Source: Rothia endophytica
GTDB taxonomy: Bacteria; Actinomycetota; Actinomycetes; Actinomycetales; Micrococcaceae
Assembly: GCF_928381505.1 (NCBI RefSeq)
Contig: NZ_CAKMSJ010000011.1
Location: 1-64,000 of the forward strand
Length of the DNA: 64,000 nucleotides
Direction: 5' to 3'
Shown here: positions 41,280 to 50,178 of the stretch, one piece after another
Layout: the number at the start of each line of letters is the position of its first letter
Position numbering within the stretch: position 1 is the first letter of the stretch
Translations under genes and position numbers: made by a program
Notes under the pieces: generated by a model
Databases searched by the model: none
What the model was told of the DNA's origin: nothing
Seen by the model: only the letters and a program-made list of their open reading frames with translations

Positions 41280-43928
41280 ATGACCGAAGAGCTAACCCGC
41301 CAAGGTGAGCAACTGCTCGCTGCTGCTGAGAAGAGCCGCCGCGTGCTTGAACTGCTCAGCCGCCCCGCCGCACTGGGCTTCAACCTACCTGTTAGTTACA
41401 CTGGGTCCCTCTACCGTTTTGCCCCCTTGGCTCCAGCTCACCTGGTGGGAGCAAACGAATGGTTGGCTCTCACCTGGTGGAAGCAACGCTCACCGGCTGA
41501 CTTCGACGCCCTGCGCAATATCAGCCAGGCAGATGCTCAGGTGCCTGCCATGATTCAAGCCATCCGTGACGGCCAAGGTGGCATGCTGACCCGCTTCTTC
41601 GGTGGCGCTAAAAAGCAGGCGGCACAAGCAGCTTCAGCCGATCTGGCTAACCGCCTGCTGGCAGTAGATGCTGACCTCGTGCGGGTCAACGCCCTGCTAG
41701 CAGAAGCAGATGCGGGCGTCCCAGCTATGCCGCAGGCTTTTGAGACCAATGCCCTGGGGTTGCAGGACGCTGTAGCGGTGGCCCTGGCACGCTTTGCCGG
41801 GGAACGCTGGGAGCAGGTGACCTGGGAGAAACTGCCCGCAGCCCAGGTGGCAGCCTATCAGCAGGTGCTTGGTGCTCTCAACACTCCTGAGCGAGCCCAG
41901 CTCATGAGCGGTATGGGCGCTGATATGGAGGCGCTCAAAACCGAACGCGCCCGTCTTACCCTGCGCGATATTCCCGTCGATAAACTGCGGGAGCTCACCA
42001 GCGGCACCGTGCGCACCGCCCCGCTGGCGGACGCCGGGATCGCCACTGTCGATAGGGTCCTTGGCCATAACCCCCAGGACCTGACCCGCTTCCCGGGTAT
42101 CGGCGAAACCACCGCCGCCCAGCTACATGCTGCCGCCCAGCGGTTACTGGCAGAAGCGGTCGGGCAGGAAAAGGAAACCCTGGGCGAATACCGCACCCCG
42201 GCAGCTGAACGTATGCTCATCGGTGTAGACCGCCTCCAGGTAATTGACGCCGCCATCCCTCAAGCAGAACTGCGTGAACGACTTACTGGCTACGCCCCGC
42301 TGCTGGGCCAGGGTGCCCCCACCGGTGACTTTTACGTGGCGCTGGGGGAAGACCGCACCGACTACGACCAGTTGATCGAAGATCTCACCTGGTGCCAGGC
42401 CAACGTGGCCATCAGCGTCCCACCAGCCACCTGGCTGACCGCAGATGAAGCCTGGCAACGTTACCTGGCTGACCCCTCCACCTACCAGGCCCTGCTGGCC
42501 CGTTATCTGGGCAACGAAAACCAGGGCGATGACTACCTGCCCGCCGAAATCAACGAGCGAATCCGCAAGTACCCCATCAACCTTGAGGGCCTGGCTGCCA
42601 CCCTGCGCGGCTATCAAAACTACGGCGCCAAGTTCATGCTGGCACAGAAGAAAGTTATTCTGGGCGATGAAATGGGCCTGGGTAAAACCATGCAGTCCAT
42701 CGCCTCGCTCACCCACTTGCATAACCAGGGGAAAACCCACTTTGTGGTGATCTGCCCTGCCTCAGTGGTCATCAACTGGTTTCGTGAACTGCAAAAATTC
42801 TCCCAGCTCACCCCCTACACCGCCCATGGGGACGCCCGCGAAAGCAATGTTAACCAGTGGAAGGAGTCCGGCGGCGTCCTGATTGCCACCTATGACGGAG
42901 CGCGCCTCTACGCTGATGACAGCTGGCCCATCGACGCCCTTATTGCCGATGAAGCGCACCTGATCAAGAACCCCGGCGCTCAGCGCTCGCAGGCAGTTGC
43001 CGCTCTAGTGCGCCGTGCTGAATATGCTGTCCTACTTTCAGGCACCCCCATGGAAAACCGGGTCAGCGAGTTCGTCACCCTGGTGGACTACCTGCAACCT
43101 GCCCTGGTGGCCGAGAGCGGTATGGACACCCTGCTAGCCAGCGAATTCCGCACTCGCATCGCTCCGGCTTACCTGCGCCGCAACCAAAAAGACGTACTCT
43201 CAGAACTGCCCGATATGACCGAGCACCGTGACTGGGTGGAACTCACCACCCTTGACACCCAGGCCTACCGCGATGCCGTTGCCGAGGGCAACTTCGCCCT
43301 CATGCGCCGAGTCGCCTGGGCTGCTGAAGACTCTGCCAAACTCACCCGACTGCTTGAACTGGTCGATGAAGCCGAGGCCGCTGGACGTAAGGTTCTGGTT
43401 TTCTCCTTCTTCCTCAGCGTCCTAGAGCGTCTGCAGAAAGCATTGGGGGAGCGCAGTATCGGCCTTATTACCGGCAGCGTAGAACCGGCCGAACGGCAGG
43501 GAATTGTCGATAAGCTCGGCGAGGCTGCACCGGGCTCCGTTCTGCTGGCGCAGATTACCGCTGCCGGCGCTGGGCTCAATATTCAGAGCGCCTCTGTAGT
43601 TATTCTTTGCGAACCCCAGTTCAAGCCCACCATCGAATCCCAGGCGATTGCCCGAGCCCACCGCATGGGCCAGCTGCACACCGTAGACGTTTTCCGCCTG
43701 CTGGGGGTTGATACCGTGGATGAGCGCATGCTTGAAATCTTAGGCCGCAAGTCCCAGCTCTTTGACGAATACGCCCGCATCTCTGCTGCCAAAGAATCTG
43801 CCTCAGAATCAGTGGACATCTCTGACGCTAAGTTGGCCACCCAAATTATTGCCGACGAGCGCCGCCGTCTAGGTTTAGACCTTGAAGCCACTGTTCAGGA
43901 CGTCCAAGGGACTGACGAGACTGCTTAG
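41280..43928 (+). CDS. SNF2-family helicase with an internal helix-hairpin-helix
   Basis: An 882-residue DNA-dependent ATPase. The N-terminal ~430 residues contain a helix-hairpin-helix segment (FPGIGETTAAQLHAAAQ, about residue 270). The motor has motif I DEMGLGKT (about 463), motif II DEAH (about 557), motif III LLSGTPMEN, and in lobe 2 FSFFLSVLERLQ, GAGLNIQSASVVI and QAIARAHRMGQ. No SWIM zinc domain is seen. It is a DNA translocase of unknown role, perhaps in repair. The last ~70 residues are charged. Confidence 0.87.
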   Translation: MTEELTRQGEQLLAAAEKSRRVLELLSRPAALGFNLPVSYTGSLYRFAPLAPAHLVGANEWLALTWWKQRSPADFDALRNISQADAQVPAMIQAIRDGQGGMLTRFFGGAKKQAAQAASADLANRLLAVDADLVRVNALLAEADAGVPAMPQAFETNALGLQDAVAVALARFAGERWEQVTWEKLPAAQVAAYQQVLGALNTPERAQLMSGMGADMEALKTERARLTLRDIPVDKLRELTSGTVRTAPLADAGIATVDRVLGHNPQDLTRFPGIGETTAAQLHAAAQRLLAEAVGQEKETLGEYRTPAAERMLIGVDRLQVIDAAIPQAELRERLTGYAPLLGQGAPTGDFYVALGEDRTDYDQLIEDLTWCQANVAISVPPATWLTADEAWQRYLADPSTYQALLARYLGNENQGDDYLPAEINERIRKYPINLEGLAATLRGYQNYGAKFMLAQKKVILGDEMGLGKTMQSIASLTHLHNQGKTHFVVICPASVVINWFRELQKFSQLTPYTAHGDARESNVNQWKESGGVLIATYDGARLYADDSWPIDALIADEAHLIKNPGAQRSQAVAALVRRAEYAVLLSGTPMENRVSEFVTLVDYLQPALVAESGMDTLLASEFRTRIAPAYLRRNQKDVLSELPDMTEHRDWVELTTLDTQAYRDAVAEGNFALMRRVAWAAEDSAKLTRLLELVDEAEAAGRKVLVFSFFLSVLERLQKALGERSIGLITGSVEPAERQGIVDKLGEAAPGSVLLAQITAAGAGLNIQSASVVILCEPQFKPTIESQAIARAHRMGQLHTVDVFRLLGVDTVDERMLEILGRKSQLFDEYARISAAKESASESVDISDAKLATQIIADERRRLGLDLEATVQDVQGTDETA

Positions 43929-43983
43929 ACCGTGGTGAGCTCCAGCTGAGATGGGCGGACCTCACCGCAGAAGAAAGCAGACA

Positions 43984-44481
43984 TTACTGGCTTTCTAGCG
44001 CTTCTTCAACGTACGCCAGGACGCCAGGTACCGCTGCGCGAATCATCTCAAATGTTTCGTAGAAATCCTCTTGGTCTCCGTACCAAGGGTCATAAATGCC
44101 TAGGTCTTCTAACGGTAGATGCGTTACAGCGGGGTCAAACTCTCGCATGAGCCGAACCTTTGCCGCCGCTGCATCATTCGGTGCCAGCCGTTTGAGGGCT
44201 TGATGGTGGTTAGTGTCCATCGCAAGAATGAGGTCAAAGCGGTAAAAATCTTGGCTATTAAACTGCTGGGCGCGGTGAGTTGTGGCGTCGATACCTAGCT
44301 CATCCAGCACCTTTTGAGCGCGGCGGTCTATGGGGTTTCCTCGCTCTTCGTTGGAGATGCCACTTGAGGCTACTTGGAGGGGTAGATCGGCGCGTGCGGC
44401 GGCGTCCTTGAGGAGGAACTCACCGGTGGGTGAGCGGCAAATATTGCCGGTGCAGACTGTCATGACTTTATACATATCCAT
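43984..44481 (-). CDS. Low-molecular-weight protein-tyrosine phosphatase
   Basis: A 165-residue phosphatase. The catalytic loop is CTGNICRS (C10 to R16) near the N-terminus and the general acid loop is seen as YDPWYG near residue 130, where family members have DP. It could act on envelope-related tyrosine kinases, but none is nearby. The start is ATG 44481; a second ATG two codons later is equally possible. No clear ribosome-binding site. Confidence 0.9.
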   Translation of the reverse strand: MDMYKVMTVCTGNICRSPTGEFLLKDAAARADLPLQVASSGISNEERGNPIDRRAQKVLDELGIDATTHRAQQFNSQDFYRFDLILAMDTNHHQALKRLAPNDAAAAKVRLMREFDPAVTHLPLEDLGIYDPWYGDQEDFYETFEMIRAAVPGVLAYVEEALESQ

Positions 44482-44594
44482 ATTTTTTCATGCGGAAGAT
44501 GAGCTTGTATAACGTGCACAAAAACCTTAGAAACTTGTGTATAAAAGTATCTGCTCGGGCGGAAAACTGTACCCAAACTGTGTATAGTCTTACA

Positions 44595-44731
44595 AGTACA
44601 CACACTTGATGGTGTTTAGGCGGTCACGCCGGTTCATACAGCAGTGAGCTAGAGGAACACCATACGCTCAGTTTCTTGAGTTTCTTTCGAGATGACGAAA
44701 GCCCCACACCCCACACAGGTGCGGGGCTTTT
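44595..44731 (+). ncRNA. Candidate structured RNA with intrinsic terminator
   Basis: TATAGT at 44583 predicts a start near 44595. Within 140 nt are ATGGTGTT/AACACCAT (44609/44656) closing a junction that holds GGCG-GTCA-CGCC, then CTCA/TGAG, then TTTCG/CGAAA, and finally the terminator stem AAAGCCCC.CACC/GGTG.GGGGCTTTT (44698-44731). No open reading frame of note is inside. It ends 110 nt before the next gene, so it is either a free small RNA or a terminating leader. It matches no RNA family that I recognise. Confidence 0.6.
44698..44731 (+). terminator. Rho-independent terminator
   Basis: GCCCCACACC pairs with GGTGCGGGGC (one mismatch) and is followed by TTTTGCGTTTT. It closes the RNA candidate upstream. 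Confidence 0.9.
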
Positions 44732-44840
44732 GCGTTTTCCGGACGTCGGGGTGGCCGAACCCTGGTTTTGTGCAAATGCTACGGTAGGCAGATATGCTGC
44801 ATAAAATGGCACTGACAATGACGTCTCACCGAAACTAGAT

Positions 44841-45221
44841 ATGACGACAAAATCTCACGAGACCCCAGCCCTTAAGCAAAAAGCGGGTAACTATATAGCC
44901 CTGCTCGGTTTACCAATTTTATTTGTTCTCATGCCGTGGGTGCTAGCTGTGGCTCTGCCTCATCACGTTGTTCCAGCCGTTCTGGTGGTTACGCCCCTAG
45001 CCTTGGTGGTTCTGAGCGTCTACGAAGCGATAACCTACCGGCCCAGCATCACCTTTGGCCTGGTAGCTGGGGCTTCGATGTGGTGGGCAAGTAGGCTGTT
45101 TTACCCGGACGGAGCGGGCTGGTATGTGCCGATTGTTCTGTTGATTGTGATTGGGGCTTCTCTGCCCTGGGGTAAGAAATTCGTTACCGAGTGGAGTAAA
45201 TCCGCAGAGGACGAGAGCTAA
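44841..45221 (+). CDS. Small membrane protein of unknown function
   Basis: A 126-residue protein with four hydrophobic helices (about 18-40, 44-62, 68-86 and 92-110) and a charged C-terminus. No family recognised. It is translationally coupled to the next gene (TAATG) and is the only gene between that and the terminator at 44731. No good ribosome-binding site is seen before the ATG. Confidence 0.65.
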   Translation: MTTKSHETPALKQKAGNYIALLGLPILFVLMPWVLAVALPHHVVPAVLVVTPLALVVLSVYEAITYRPSITFGLVAGASMWWASRLFYPDGAGWYVPIVLLIVIGASLPWGKKFVTEWSKSAEDES

Positions 45222-46102
45222 TGCTGCGCTGGAGCCTTGAGCACCCAACCGCCGGGCAGATAGTACTTGAGCGGGGTTCAGACGCTGAGTTTTGCGCGCT
45301 TGACCCTGATTGGCCAGAGCAAGAACCTCAGGGCAAAGAAGAGAGCGAACCCAACGAATCGCGGGCGGGTGCTGGTCTTCGGGGGCGGGTACTGAGCTAT
45401 TTGGCACGTCCCAGGCAAAGAGTGCGGGTACTGGTGAACGGTGAAGTAGTGGGCAGATACTCCGGGACACCTGCCACTATTAACCTGAAGAAAAATCTGG
45501 CCAGCGGTAAATTCTCTACACCCAAAACTGTGGCACCCAGCCAGCCCCAGCTGAGGCTAACAAAAAACTTTGTGGATGAGCTGCTCCTCGTTGCCTATAA
45601 GCACGGGGCTGAAGACGAATACATTGAGCTGGACGCACCACCCGGTAGCCGCGCTGAGGCATATCAGGCGACTTTGGACGTCAGCCCAGCCAAGAGAGCT
45701 TTGTTTCCCTTCTTGTTTGGCCTGGGGAAATCTGCCTGGTACATCGTGGGCCTGATTCTGGCGCCTCTGGTGTCGCGCATCATCAAGTGGCTAGTGGGCC
45801 AGCTACCTGAGTTTAATGTGGCAGCGCCACAGATAGATCTGCCTGTGCCGGTTTTGCGGTTGCCCAGCCCTCCCGATATCGATATCCCCGCGCCCCAGTG
45901 GAAGATTCCCTGGCCCGATATATCTCTGCCCACCCCGCCCGATTGGGTCTTCTTTCTGCTGGAGCACTCTAAGGCATGGGTGCCACTTGTCATTGCGAGC
46001 GGTGTGGCTGTCGCAGCGGTGCGGAACTCCAAGAAATCAAGACGCCGGAAGGCTCAGCTGCAGAGCTCTGCGGACGGCAGGCAAGACGTCCACCGCGACT
46101 AA
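45221..46102 (+). CDS. Membrane protein with proline-rich beta-type repeat, unknown function
   Basis: A 293-residue protein not recognised. Residues 1-155 are a soluble, probably cytoplasmic domain. Helices lie at about 164-190 and 245-266. Between them is a segment with repeated units of the type hydrophobic-x-hydrophobic-P-x-P: IDLPVP, LRLPSPP, IDIPAPQ, WKIPWP, ISLPTPP. It would lie outside the membrane if the N-terminus is inside. The C-terminus is basic. It is coupled to the small membrane protein upstream, so the two may form a complex. Confidence 0.68.
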   Translation: MLRWSLEHPTAGQIVLERGSDAEFCALDPDWPEQEPQGKEESEPNESRAGAGLRGRVLSYLARPRQRVRVLVNGEVVGRYSGTPATINLKKNLASGKFSTPKTVAPSQPQLRLTKNFVDELLLVAYKHGAEDEYIELDAPPGSRAEAYQATLDVSPAKRALFPFLFGLGKSAWYIVGLILAPLVSRIIKWLVGQLPEFNVAAPQIDLPVPVLRLPSPPDIDIPAPQWKIPWPDISLPTPPDWVFFLLEHSKAWVPLVIASGVAVAAVRNSKKSRRRKAQLQSSADGRQDVHRD

Positions 46103-46192
46103 AAATGTAATACCCCCGCACTTTCTCTCTTAAACCTGAGAAAAAATCCTGGTCAAAGAGAGAATGTGCGGGGGCATGTGTATGGCAGAACT

Positions 46193-46375
46193 TTAGCGCC
46201 CGAAAAGACGGGTAAAGAACCCGCCGGAGGGCTGTGCGGCGGCCTTTTCAGCGTCGGTGTGCTTGCCGTTGCACCACTGGCTAGCGGGTACGGACGCCTT
46301 GACGGTGGTGATGTGCTGGCCGCAGCCAGTCCAAGTGGTTTTTGAGCAGACTTTACAGGTGGTGGGGCGACACAT
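46193..46375 (-). CDS. Small Cys-rich protein, conserved in actinobacteria
   Basis: A 60-residue protein with MCRPTTCKVCSKTTWTGCGQH and a later WCNGKH. Five to six Cys and two His suggest a zinc knuckle or a reactive-thiol protein. It ends with the amphipathic FFTRLFGR. I recall similar small proteins in other actinobacteria but no function. AAGGAG precedes the ATG. It is divergent from the CoA-disulfide reductase gene, with a CsoR/CstR-like palindrome between, so the two are probably co-regulated. Confidence 0.8.
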   Translation of the reverse strand: MCRPTTCKVCSKTTWTGCGQHITTVKASVPASQWCNGKHTDAEKAAAQPSGGFFTRLFGR

Positions 46376-46414
46376 GGGTTTCTCCTTAGATGTGAAGGTC
46401 TAGTTATCAAAACA

Positions 46415-46434
46415 TTATACCCCCCGGGGTATAA
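46415..46434. promoter_or_regulatory. CsoR/CstR-like operator
   Basis: TTATACCCC-CC-GGGGTATAA is a 20-bp palindrome with perfect 9-bp arms. It resembles the C/G-centred operators of the CsoR/RcnR/CstR family. It lies between two divergent genes; the regulator gene is not in the window. Confidence 0.75.
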
Positions 46435-46516
46435 TGGCAAGGAAGGTTTAAGTTGCTGCTGGTTCACCTCGGTTAAAGAACGGGCGTTCCTCGTAGCGTT
46501 AGTGAAAGGTCAAATA

Positions 46517-48154
46517 ATGAACCAGGCTCAGAAAACCGTTGTCATTGTTGGAGGCGTGGCAGGCGGTATGTCTGCTGCCACCCGCTTGCGCCGTCATGAT
46601 GAATCAATGCGCATCATTGTGCTGGAGAAAAGTGGCTACGTGAGTTTTGCCAACTGCGGCCTGCCCTATTATCTGGGTGGCGTGATTGAGGAGCGAGACA
46701 GCTTACTCTTGCAAACTCCTGAATCGCTGGCGCAGCGTTTTGAGCTCGATGTGCGCGTGAATAGTGAGGTTTTGTCCATCGATAGGGCTGCTCAAGCCAT
46801 CGATGTCAAAACCGCTGCCGGTACTGAAACTCTGAATTATGACGAGCTTATTCTCTCGCCGGGTGCTACTCCCTTTGTGCCTCCCCTATCTGGGGTCGAG
46901 CAGGCTCTGACGCTGCGAACGGTGGAAGATGTTGACGCGATTATGGCGCGCACTCATGAGTTGCCCTCTGGCGCGTCAGTTGCTGTGGTGGGCGGCGGCT
47001 TTGTGGGTCTTGAGGTTGCAGAAAACCTCTCTCACCGAGGTTTCCACGTTTCTCTGGTGGAAGCTGCACCCCAGGTGATGGCGCCGCTTGATACCGAGAT
47101 GGCGGCGTTGGTTCACCGCGCCCTCCGTGATGGTGGCGTCGACCTTTACCTAGGTGAGGCTCTTGCGGAAATTCGCCAGAGCAAGATCAAACTTGCCAGC
47201 GGCAGTGAAGTGCCTGCTGATATGGTCATCCTTGCTATTGGCGTGCGCCCCGATTCCCGCCTGGCGGCAGGTGCTGGTCTTGCCCTTTCAGAGAGGGGTG
47301 GAATTCTAGTCGATGAGCACATGCGTACTAGCGATCCTCATATCTATGCGGTGGGGGATGCTGTGGAAAAGCGGGACGATCTGACCGGCCAGGGGGTGCT
47401 GGTTGCCTTGGCGAATACTGCCAACCTGCAAGGACGTCTGGTGGCAGATGTGATTGCAGGCCGGCCTGTTGCTCAGCGCCCGGTGCGGGGCACCTCGATT
47501 CTGGGGCTTTTTGGGATGACGGCTGCGAGTGTCGGCTGGAACGAGCGCCGCCTCAAGCAAGAGGGTAGGGATTACCGTGCAACCCATACCCACCCCTCAG
47601 ATCATGCTGGCTACTACCCTGGTGCTTCGGGGATGTCTCTGAAACTGCTGGTTGATTCAGCTACCGATGAAATACTGGGTGCCCAGGGGGTGGGGGAATC
47701 TGGCATCGATAAAAGAATCGACGTCATTGCCACCGCAATGGCCGGTGGCTTGAAAGCTTCCGATTTAGCAGAGCTGGAGCTCGCTTACTCACCCCAGTTT
47801 GGCTCGGCTAAAGACCCGGTTAATATGCTGGGCTATATTAACCGCAATATTCGGGATGGATTGGTGGAAACGGTTCAATTCCATGAGTTACAGGATGAGC
47901 TGGACGCCGGTGCTCTGCTGGTTGATGTACGAACTCCTGGTGAATTTACCCATTCACCCATCCCCGGTGCTGTCAATATCGAGCTTGATGCTCTGCGGGA
48001 GCGCCTGGGCGAGCTGGAAATTGACCGCCCCATCATCGTTCATTGTCAGGTTGGTTTGCGCGGTTATTTAGCCGCGCGCATTTTGAAGCAGCATGGATAT
48101 CAAGTGAGGAATCTTGATGGAGGGTGGAAAACCTGGAATTCCGCCCAACAGTAA
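46517..48154 (+). CDS. cdr: CoA-disulfide reductase with C-terminal rhodanese domain
   Basis: A 545-residue flavoprotein. The FAD motif is VVIVGGVAGGMSAA, the active Cys is in FANCGLPYYLGG, and the NAD(P)H motif is VAVVGGGFVGLEVAE. After the dimerisation domain comes a rhodanese domain from about residue 455 with DVRTPGEF and the active Cys in HCQVGLRG. Such fusions (CoADR-RHD) reduce CoA disulfide and persulfides and protect against sulfane sulfur. GAAAGG lies 7 nt before ATG 46517; the GTG at 46502 lacks a site. The CstR-like operator upstream fits this role. Confidence 0.92.
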   Translation: MNQAQKTVVIVGGVAGGMSAATRLRRHDESMRIIVLEKSGYVSFANCGLPYYLGGVIEERDSLLLQTPESLAQRFELDVRVNSEVLSIDRAAQAIDVKTAAGTETLNYDELILSPGATPFVPPLSGVEQALTLRTVEDVDAIMARTHELPSGASVAVVGGGFVGLEVAENLSHRGFHVSLVEAAPQVMAPLDTEMAALVHRALRDGGVDLYLGEALAEIRQSKIKLASGSEVPADMVILAIGVRPDSRLAAGAGLALSERGGILVDEHMRTSDPHIYAVGDAVEKRDDLTGQGVLVALANTANLQGRLVADVIAGRPVAQRPVRGTSILGLFGMTAASVGWNERRLKQEGRDYRATHTHPSDHAGYYPGASGMSLKLLVDSATDEILGAQGVGESGIDKRIDVIATAMAGGLKASDLAELELAYSPQFGSAKDPVNMLGYINRNIRDGLVETVQFHELQDELDAGALLVDVRTPGEFTHSPIPGAVNIELDALRERLGELEIDRPIIVHCQVGLRGYLAARILKQHGYQVRNLDGGWKTWNSAQQ

Positions 48155-48184
48155 CTATTAGTTTCTATTGATCTGCGAAAAAAA

Positions 48185-48205
48185 GTTGAGCGTCTTTAAC
48201 TCAAG
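48185..48205. promoter_or_regulatory. HAIR box 1 (HspR operator)
   Basis: GTTGAGC-N7-ACTCAAG, close to the consensus CTTGAGT-N7-ACTCAAG. It ends 4 bp before the -35 of the dnaK promoter. Confidence 0.9.
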
Positions 48206-48209
48206 TCTG

Positions 48210-48238
48210 TTGACAGAGTTGCCCAAGGGGTGCAGACT
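48210..48238 (+). promoter_or_regulatory. dnaK: dnaK promoter
   Basis: TTGACA (48210) and CAGACT (48233) are 17 bp apart and lie between the two HAIR boxes. Confidence 0.7.
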
Positions 48239-48256
48239 GTTAATCAAGACATCCGA

Positions 48257-48277
48257 GTTGAGTGAAAGGCGCTCAAC
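48257..48277. promoter_or_regulatory. HAIR box 2 (HspR operator)
   Basis: GTTGAGT-N7-GCTCAAC, close to the HAIR consensus, downstream of the predicted start of transcription. Confidence 0.9.
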
Positions 48278-48328
48278 TTTGAAGATGTCACGAGTGTAAA
48301 TATCAATCCAATACAAGGAGTAAATCTC

Positions 48329-50176
48329 ATGGCACGTGCAGTAGGCATTGACCTCGGTACCACCAACTCAGTTGTAGCAGTCCTCGAAGGTGGCGAGCCC
48401 ACCGTTATCGCCAACGCAGAAGGCGCCCGCACCACCCCCTCCGTCGTAGCATTCAGCAAGGACGGAGAGGTTCTGGTAGGCGACGTTGCAAAGCGTCAGG
48501 CAGTGACCAACGTTGACCGCACCATCGCGTCCGTCAAGCGCCACATGGGCACCACCTGGTCCCAGGACATTGACGGTAAGGCATACACCGCTCAGGAGAT
48601 CTCAGCTCGTACCCTCATGAAGCTTAAGGGCGACGCTGAAGCTTACCTGAATGACACCGTCACCGACGCTGTGATCACCGTTCCCGCGTACTTCAACGAC
48701 GCTGAGCGTCAGGCAACCAAGGAGGCCGGCGAAATCGCAGGCCTCAACGTCCTGCGTATCGTCAACGAGCCCACCGCGGCAGCACTGGCTTACGGCCTGG
48801 ACAAGGGCAATGAAGACGAACTGATTCTGGTCTTCGACCTCGGCGGCGGTACCTTCGACGTCTCCCTGCTCGAAGTTGGCAAGGATGAAGACGGCTTCTC
48901 CACCATCCAGGTTCGCGCAACCTCCGGTGACAACCGTCTGGGTGGCGATGACTGGGATCAGCGCATCGTTGACTTCCTGCTGGAGCAGGTCAAGTCCAAG
49001 ACCGGTGCTGACCTGTCCAAGGACAAGATTGCTCTGCAGCGTCTGCGTGAAGCAGCTGAGCAGGCTAAGAAGGAACTCTCCTCAGCTACCTCAACTAACA
49101 TCTCCCTGCAGTACCTCTCCGTTACCGCAGAAGGCCCCATCCACCTGGATGAGAAGCTGACCCGCGCTAAGTTCCAGGACATGACCGCAGACCTGATCGA
49201 GCGTACCAAGAAGCCCTTTAAGGACGTCATCTCAGAAGCTGGCGTATCAGTCTCAGAGATCGCTCACATCGTTCTGGTCGGTGGCTCAACCCGTATGCCC
49301 GCTGTTACCGAGGTCGTCAAGGAACTCTCCGGTGGCCGCGAACCCAACAAGGGCGTCAACCCCGATGAGGTCGTCGCTATGGGTGCAGCCCTGCAGGCAG
49401 GCGTTCTGAAGGGTGAGCGCAAGGACGTTCTGCTGATCGACGTTACCCCCCTCTCCCTCGGTATCGAGACCAAGGGCGGCGTCATGACCAAGCTGATCGA
49501 GCGCAACACCGCGATCCCCACCAAGCGCAGCGAAACCTTCACCACCGCTGAAGACAACCAGCCTTCAGTATCCATCCAGGTCTTCCAGGGCGAGCGTGAG
49601 TTCACCCGCGACAACAAGAACTTGGGTACCTTTGAGCTGACCGGTATCGCACCCGCACCCCGCGGCATGCCCCAGATTGAGGTCACCTTCGACATTGACG
49701 CCAACGGTATCGTGCACGTATCTGCTAAGGACAAGGGCACCGGTACCGAGCAGTCAATGACCATCACCGGTGGCTCCTCACTCTCCAAGGAGGACATTGA
49801 CCGCATGGTCAAGGACGCCGAAGCACACGCTGAGCAGGACAAGGCACGCCGCGAGGCAGCCGAGACCCGCAACGCAGCTGAGAACTCCGCTTACTCCATC
49901 GAGAAGCTCATCAAGGAAAACGACGAGAAGCTGCCCGAGGACGTCAAGACCGAGGTTCAGGCTGATGTGGACGCCGTCAAGGCAGCCCTTGAAGGTGAAG
50001 ACGATGATGCCGTCAAGGCAGCCTTCGAGAAGCTGCAGGCTTCACAGACCAAGCTGGGCGAGGCACTCTACGCCCAGGCGCAGGCTGATGCAGCTAACGC
50101 TGATGCCGGTGCACCCAAGGCTGATGAAGACGACGTAGTAGACGCCGAAGTTATCGACGAAGACGAAAAGAAGTAA
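48329..50176 (+). CDS. dnaK: Chaperone DnaK (Hsp70)
   Basis: A 615-residue Hsp70. Nucleotide-binding motifs [21 protein letters not shown] and [12 protein letters not shown] are intact, followed by the substrate domain ([13 protein letters not shown]) and an Ala/Asp/Glu-rich tail. The region around residue 80-90 lacks the insertion of Gram-negative DnaK, as in actinobacteria and Firmicutes. AAGGAG precedes the ATG. It heads dnaK-grpE-dnaJ-hspR, repressed by HspR through two HAIR boxes. Confidence 0.98.
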   Translation: MARAVGIDLGTTNSVVAVLEGGEPTVIANAEGARTTPSVVAFSKDGEVLVGDVAKRQAVTNVDRTIASVKRHMGTTWSQDIDGKAYTAQEISARTLMKLKGDAEAYLNDTVTDAVITVPAYFNDAERQATKEAGEIAGLNVLRIVNEPTAAALAYGLDKGNEDELILVFDLGGGTFDVSLLEVGKDEDGFSTIQVRATSGDNRLGGDDWDQRIVDFLLEQVKSKTGADLSKDKIALQRLREAAEQAKKELSSATSTNISLQYLSVTAEGPIHLDEKLTRAKFQDMTADLIERTKKPFKDVISEAGVSVSEIAHIVLVGGSTRMPAVTEVVKELSGGREPNKGVNPDEVVAMGAALQAGVLKGERKDVLLIDVTPLSLGIETKGGVMTKLIERNTAIPTKRSETFTTAEDNQPSVSIQVFQGEREFTRDNKNLGTFELTGIAPAPRGMPQIEVTFDIDANGIVHVSAKDKGTGTEQSMTITGGSSLSKEDIDRMVKDAEAHAEQDKARREAAETRNAAENSAYSIEKLIKENDEKLPEDVKTEVQADVDAVKAALEGEDDDAVKAAFEKLQASQTKLGEALYAQAQADAANADAGAPKADEDDVVDAEVIDEDEKK

Positions 50177-50178
50177 CC

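Noticed and set aside
44595..44700. A 5S-like or SRP RNA gene
   Set aside because: The conserved 5S core and the SRP tetraloop motif are absent; only short similarity such as GGCGGTCA exists.
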